From: Cercozoa sp. M6MM
Lineage: Eukaryota; Endomyxa: Ascetosporea
Strand: one strand, 5' to 3'
Assembly (NCBI GenBank): GCA_040357565.1
Contig: JBDODJ010000118.1
DNA length: 35,172 nt
Shown: piece by piece, positions 32,830 through 35,172 of the stretch
How positions within the stretch are numbered: position 1 is the first letter of the stretch
How the letters are laid out: every line of letters begins with the position of its first letter
The notes under the pieces: generated by a model
Seen by the model: only the letters and a program-made list of their open reading frames with translations
Database searches by the model: none
What the model was told of the DNA's origin: nothing
Program-made: the position numbers and the translations under genes

Positions 32830-35172
32830 ATACTATGTCCCGTGTGCCTGCAGCAAACGAGCAGGAAGTGAAGCGAGCCGCCCGAGCGACTGTGGCACTG
32901 ATGGCGCCGGTATGCCAACTGGTGAAGCGACTGCACGAGAACGAGATACTGCACAATGACATTGCGCCGGGCAATCTCATGTTCTCCTCGAGTGACGACA
33001 CTGTCTGCAATCGCATAGAAGCATGCACCTCTCTCGGCGAGTTCTTTGAGCTGTTCCATCAGGTATGTGCCAAAAAGCCATATGCTGTGCATCAGCAATG
33101 TTGTGCTACTAACGCTTGTCTTTTCAGACGGGGTCAGGCAGCATTCATGCGACGCTCATTGACTACGGAGAAGCTTCCCTGAGCGGCCGCTCTCGCCTGC
33201 ACCCAAAGGTGTGTGCATTGTGTTTGTCAATTTACTTGCGTCTACTTTTTGTGTATGCATGCGCGAAGGGCTGCGAGGCAGCTCGTTTGCTGGCCAGCGG
33301 CGCACAGAGTGCCCGCGACTTGACGCACCGACTGCGACAGGCTCGACTCGACTATGAGTACACCAACATTGTACTATATGTTGTGAGTGGTGCATGTCTG
33401 TCTGTGTGCTGCTAGTACTGACGAGGAGGACGCGCTGCTGCCAATGTTGCGCGTGCTTCGCGAGCCATTCTCGTCGCACGAGCAGCCTTTGTGTAAACTT
33501 ACTTGCTCTGTACCAGTGGGATGTCTGATTGTGAGTGAGGGCATAGAGTTGTGTGTGCTGCTGACACAGGCTTCACGCCGGGATACTGTGCCCCGGAGGC
33601 TGCTGCCCTTGGGCTTCGATCGGTCCTGTCCGACGGTTTCTCGATGGGTACCCCTCCTCCTCCCCCTCCCCACTATATCGAAACAAAAATACAAGAGCAA
33701 GGTATATTGCTGTTGGGAATGCCGGTGGAGTGTTGCAGGAGCGGTGCTTCGGTCGATGCTGTTCGGAGTGGGAGGAAGCCACTGCGGCGACTACGTTGAG
33801 CTGGCTGATGAAGGTCTGTTCCTACTTAGGTATTGTATGTATGTTTGATGCTGTGTGTGCGCATAGACGAGGAACTGGAAGAACTGCGTCGCTGCGAGGA
33901 ATTGCAGCTCTCAATGTGGGCACGACTCCTGCACGTGGACGGCGCCGGCACCTCGATCGAGGACGAGGTGGATGGCGTACGTTCACTGTCTCACTCTGTT
34001 GTAGTGTCACTGTGTGTGTGTCTGTGTGTGTGTGTGTGCGTGTGTGTGTGCGTGTGTGTGTATGTATGTGCATGTGCAATGATGCAGCTGTCGGAGTTTT
34101 GGCTGTGGCGACACGCCGTGTCTCGTGACAGCGTGGCACTGCTGGAGGCAGAGGCACCGCAGCTAGTGCGCGCACTGGAGAGTCTGCTGAACCCGCAGCC
34201 ACTATGCCGCGGCACGGTGCAGGAAGTGCTGTCCCACTTTGAAGGGTACCGAATGCAAGCTGTCCTTTCTTTCACCGCTGTGGCACCTCAATTTGTGCAC
34301 AGAGCACTGAGTCACGCTGATAGCGACTTGGACAATGACGGTAGTTCACTTGCTGTCTACAGTGAGTGTTAACTGGCATGTGTGCAACATTGACAGACTC
34401 TGCCGACACGAGCACTGACGATGACAGCAGTAGCAACGATGACAGTGCGCCTCGCTTTGGTGCCTCCGTCCCCTCTGTCCACTGTGTCCTTGTTGCCTTC
34501 CTTGATGGCCTGTGTGCCTCGCAGACATCACCTCGAGCAGCGACAACCCTGGTACACTGGGCACTCTCGTTCCTGTGTCACGCGATTCCCCCTGAGTTGT
34601 CTCGATGGTGCTGTCATTGTGCTGTCTGTGGCGGGCAGTGCCAATCGACTTGTCGGACGACGACCCCGAGAACGACCCGCTGCTCGCCAATCAACGTGCT
34701 GCCTCGGGTAGTTCACGCCACGCAGTCTCTGTAGGCATGCATGTGCATTGTGTGTGTCCCTGTTCTATGCGTGCATGTCTATGTGACAGTGGCGAGTGGC
34801 ACGACGGTCACCCACGAGGTACACACTTAGACACACGCACACTTGTCTGTCGTCTCTCTCTCTCTCTCTCTGTTTGTATGCCCGTGTATGTGTGTAGATG
34901 GACGAGAACGAGGCTCGCTGGGGCGTTGCAGGATCGGTGCACAGTGCGTTGTCTGAGTCTTCCTAGTTGCTGTTGCTGCTGCCTGGCAATGTGAGCTATT
35001 CTTGGTGTGCCACCAGACGACTGGGACGACGACCTGGAGGCTCCTGTGGCGGAGGCAGAGCCAGTGGCGCCGCGTGAGCAACAGCAAGGCGACGAGGTGC
35101 AGCCTGCCTCTTGGGTGGGTGGGTAGGTATGTGTGTGTCACAGGCTGGCTGGTCGGACATCGAGAACGACCA
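31648..35172 (+). CDS. Divergent protein-kinase-like protein, 3' end outside window
   Basis: Twenty-two exons in frame give about 660 visible residues: 31648-31717, 31840-31897, 31978-32199, 32235-32357, 32409-32502, 32576-32717, 32854-33062, 33128-33208, 33269-33382, about 33426-33492, 33570-33647, 33739-33813, 33867-33976, 34088-34245, 34303-34340, 34397-34459, 34525-34551, 34639-34707, 34790-34818, 34898-34943, 35017-35096, 35144-end. The kinase C-lobe is clear but unusual: catalytic loop HNDIAPGNL (H270, D272) in place of HRDLKPxN, DYG (D318) in place of DFG, then FTPGYCAPE and LSDGFSMG. A VVK (K32) may be the ATP lysine, but about 240 residues separate it from the catalytic loop, far more than usual. 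An acidic Ser/Asp tail follows (STDDDSSSNDDS, IDLSDDDPENDPLL, NDWDDDLEAP). It could be an active atypical kinase or a pseudokinase; I cannot name its family. Confidence 0.75.
32743..32828. repeat. (TG)n microsatellite in kinase-like gene intron
   Basis: A pure TG tract of about 85 bases fills most of the intron 32718-32853, immediately before the exon carrying the catalytic loop. Confidence 0.95.
34011..34072. repeat. Imperfect (TG)n in intron
   Basis: TG-rich tract with C and A interruptions (TGTGTGTGCG words) in the intron 33977-34087 of the kinase-like gene. Confidence 0.9.

Overview
The window is nuclear DNA from an intron-rich eukaryote, most likely a free-living or parasitic protist. 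Every gene is split by many short GT..AG introns (mostly 45-125 bp). There are no operons, and introns carry long TG, TA and C-rich simple repeats. I cannot place the lineage from sequence alone. I spliced the genes by hand. For nearly every gene the reading frame closes exactly across all junctions; the one exception is a one-base slip in the Ste20 kinase.

Layout, left to right: (1) the 3' end of an ABCB/MDR-type ABC transporter (+, 79-2278); (2) a RING plus coiled-coil protein of the RNF212/Zip3/HEI10 type (+, 2749-4310), a family that promotes meiotic crossovers; (3) a complete branched-chain amino-acid aminotransferase (+, 4881-6480); (4) a very large cysteine-rich secreted or membrane protein (-, 15554-7013; 28 exons, 2,280 aa) with a degenerate GPS/GAIN-like motif just before a Thr-rich stalk and a C-terminal hydrophobic segment; (5) a CPA2-type cation/proton antiporter (-, 18568-16042; 20 exons, 470 aa); (6) an all-helical protein with a mitochondrial-type N-terminus (-, 22107-18848; 20 exons, 576 aa), not recognised; (7) a Ste20/GCK-III kinase (+, 22767-25482); (8) a coiled-coil protein (-, 27713-26259) interrupted by a 100-N gap; (9) a second coiled-coil protein (+, 27712-30433) whose start codon overlaps that of (8) at one CATG; (10) a highly divergent protein-kinase-like gene with an acidic tail (+, 31648 to the window end).

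The genes are unrelated housekeeping and surface functions, so there is no obvious multi-gene system. The two divergent pairs, 6/7 (shared 659 bp promoter region) and 8/9 (overlapping ATGs), are the only arrangements that suggest co-regulation. The most novel item is gene 4. Its repeat array carries introns at a recurring place inside the repeat, including three consecutive 1-1 phase exons and an 18-nt microexon. It ends in what looks like an autoproteolysis-type GPS motif without the usual seven-helix domain.

Two styles of gene are interleaved. Genes 1, 3, 6, 7 and 10 are GC-rich and often use GTAC 5' splice sites; genes 2, 4, 8 and 9 are more AT-rich and tend to use GTAA or GTGA. Gene 5 is intermediate. 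No virus-like element, transposon, tRNA, rRNA or CRISPR array was found.
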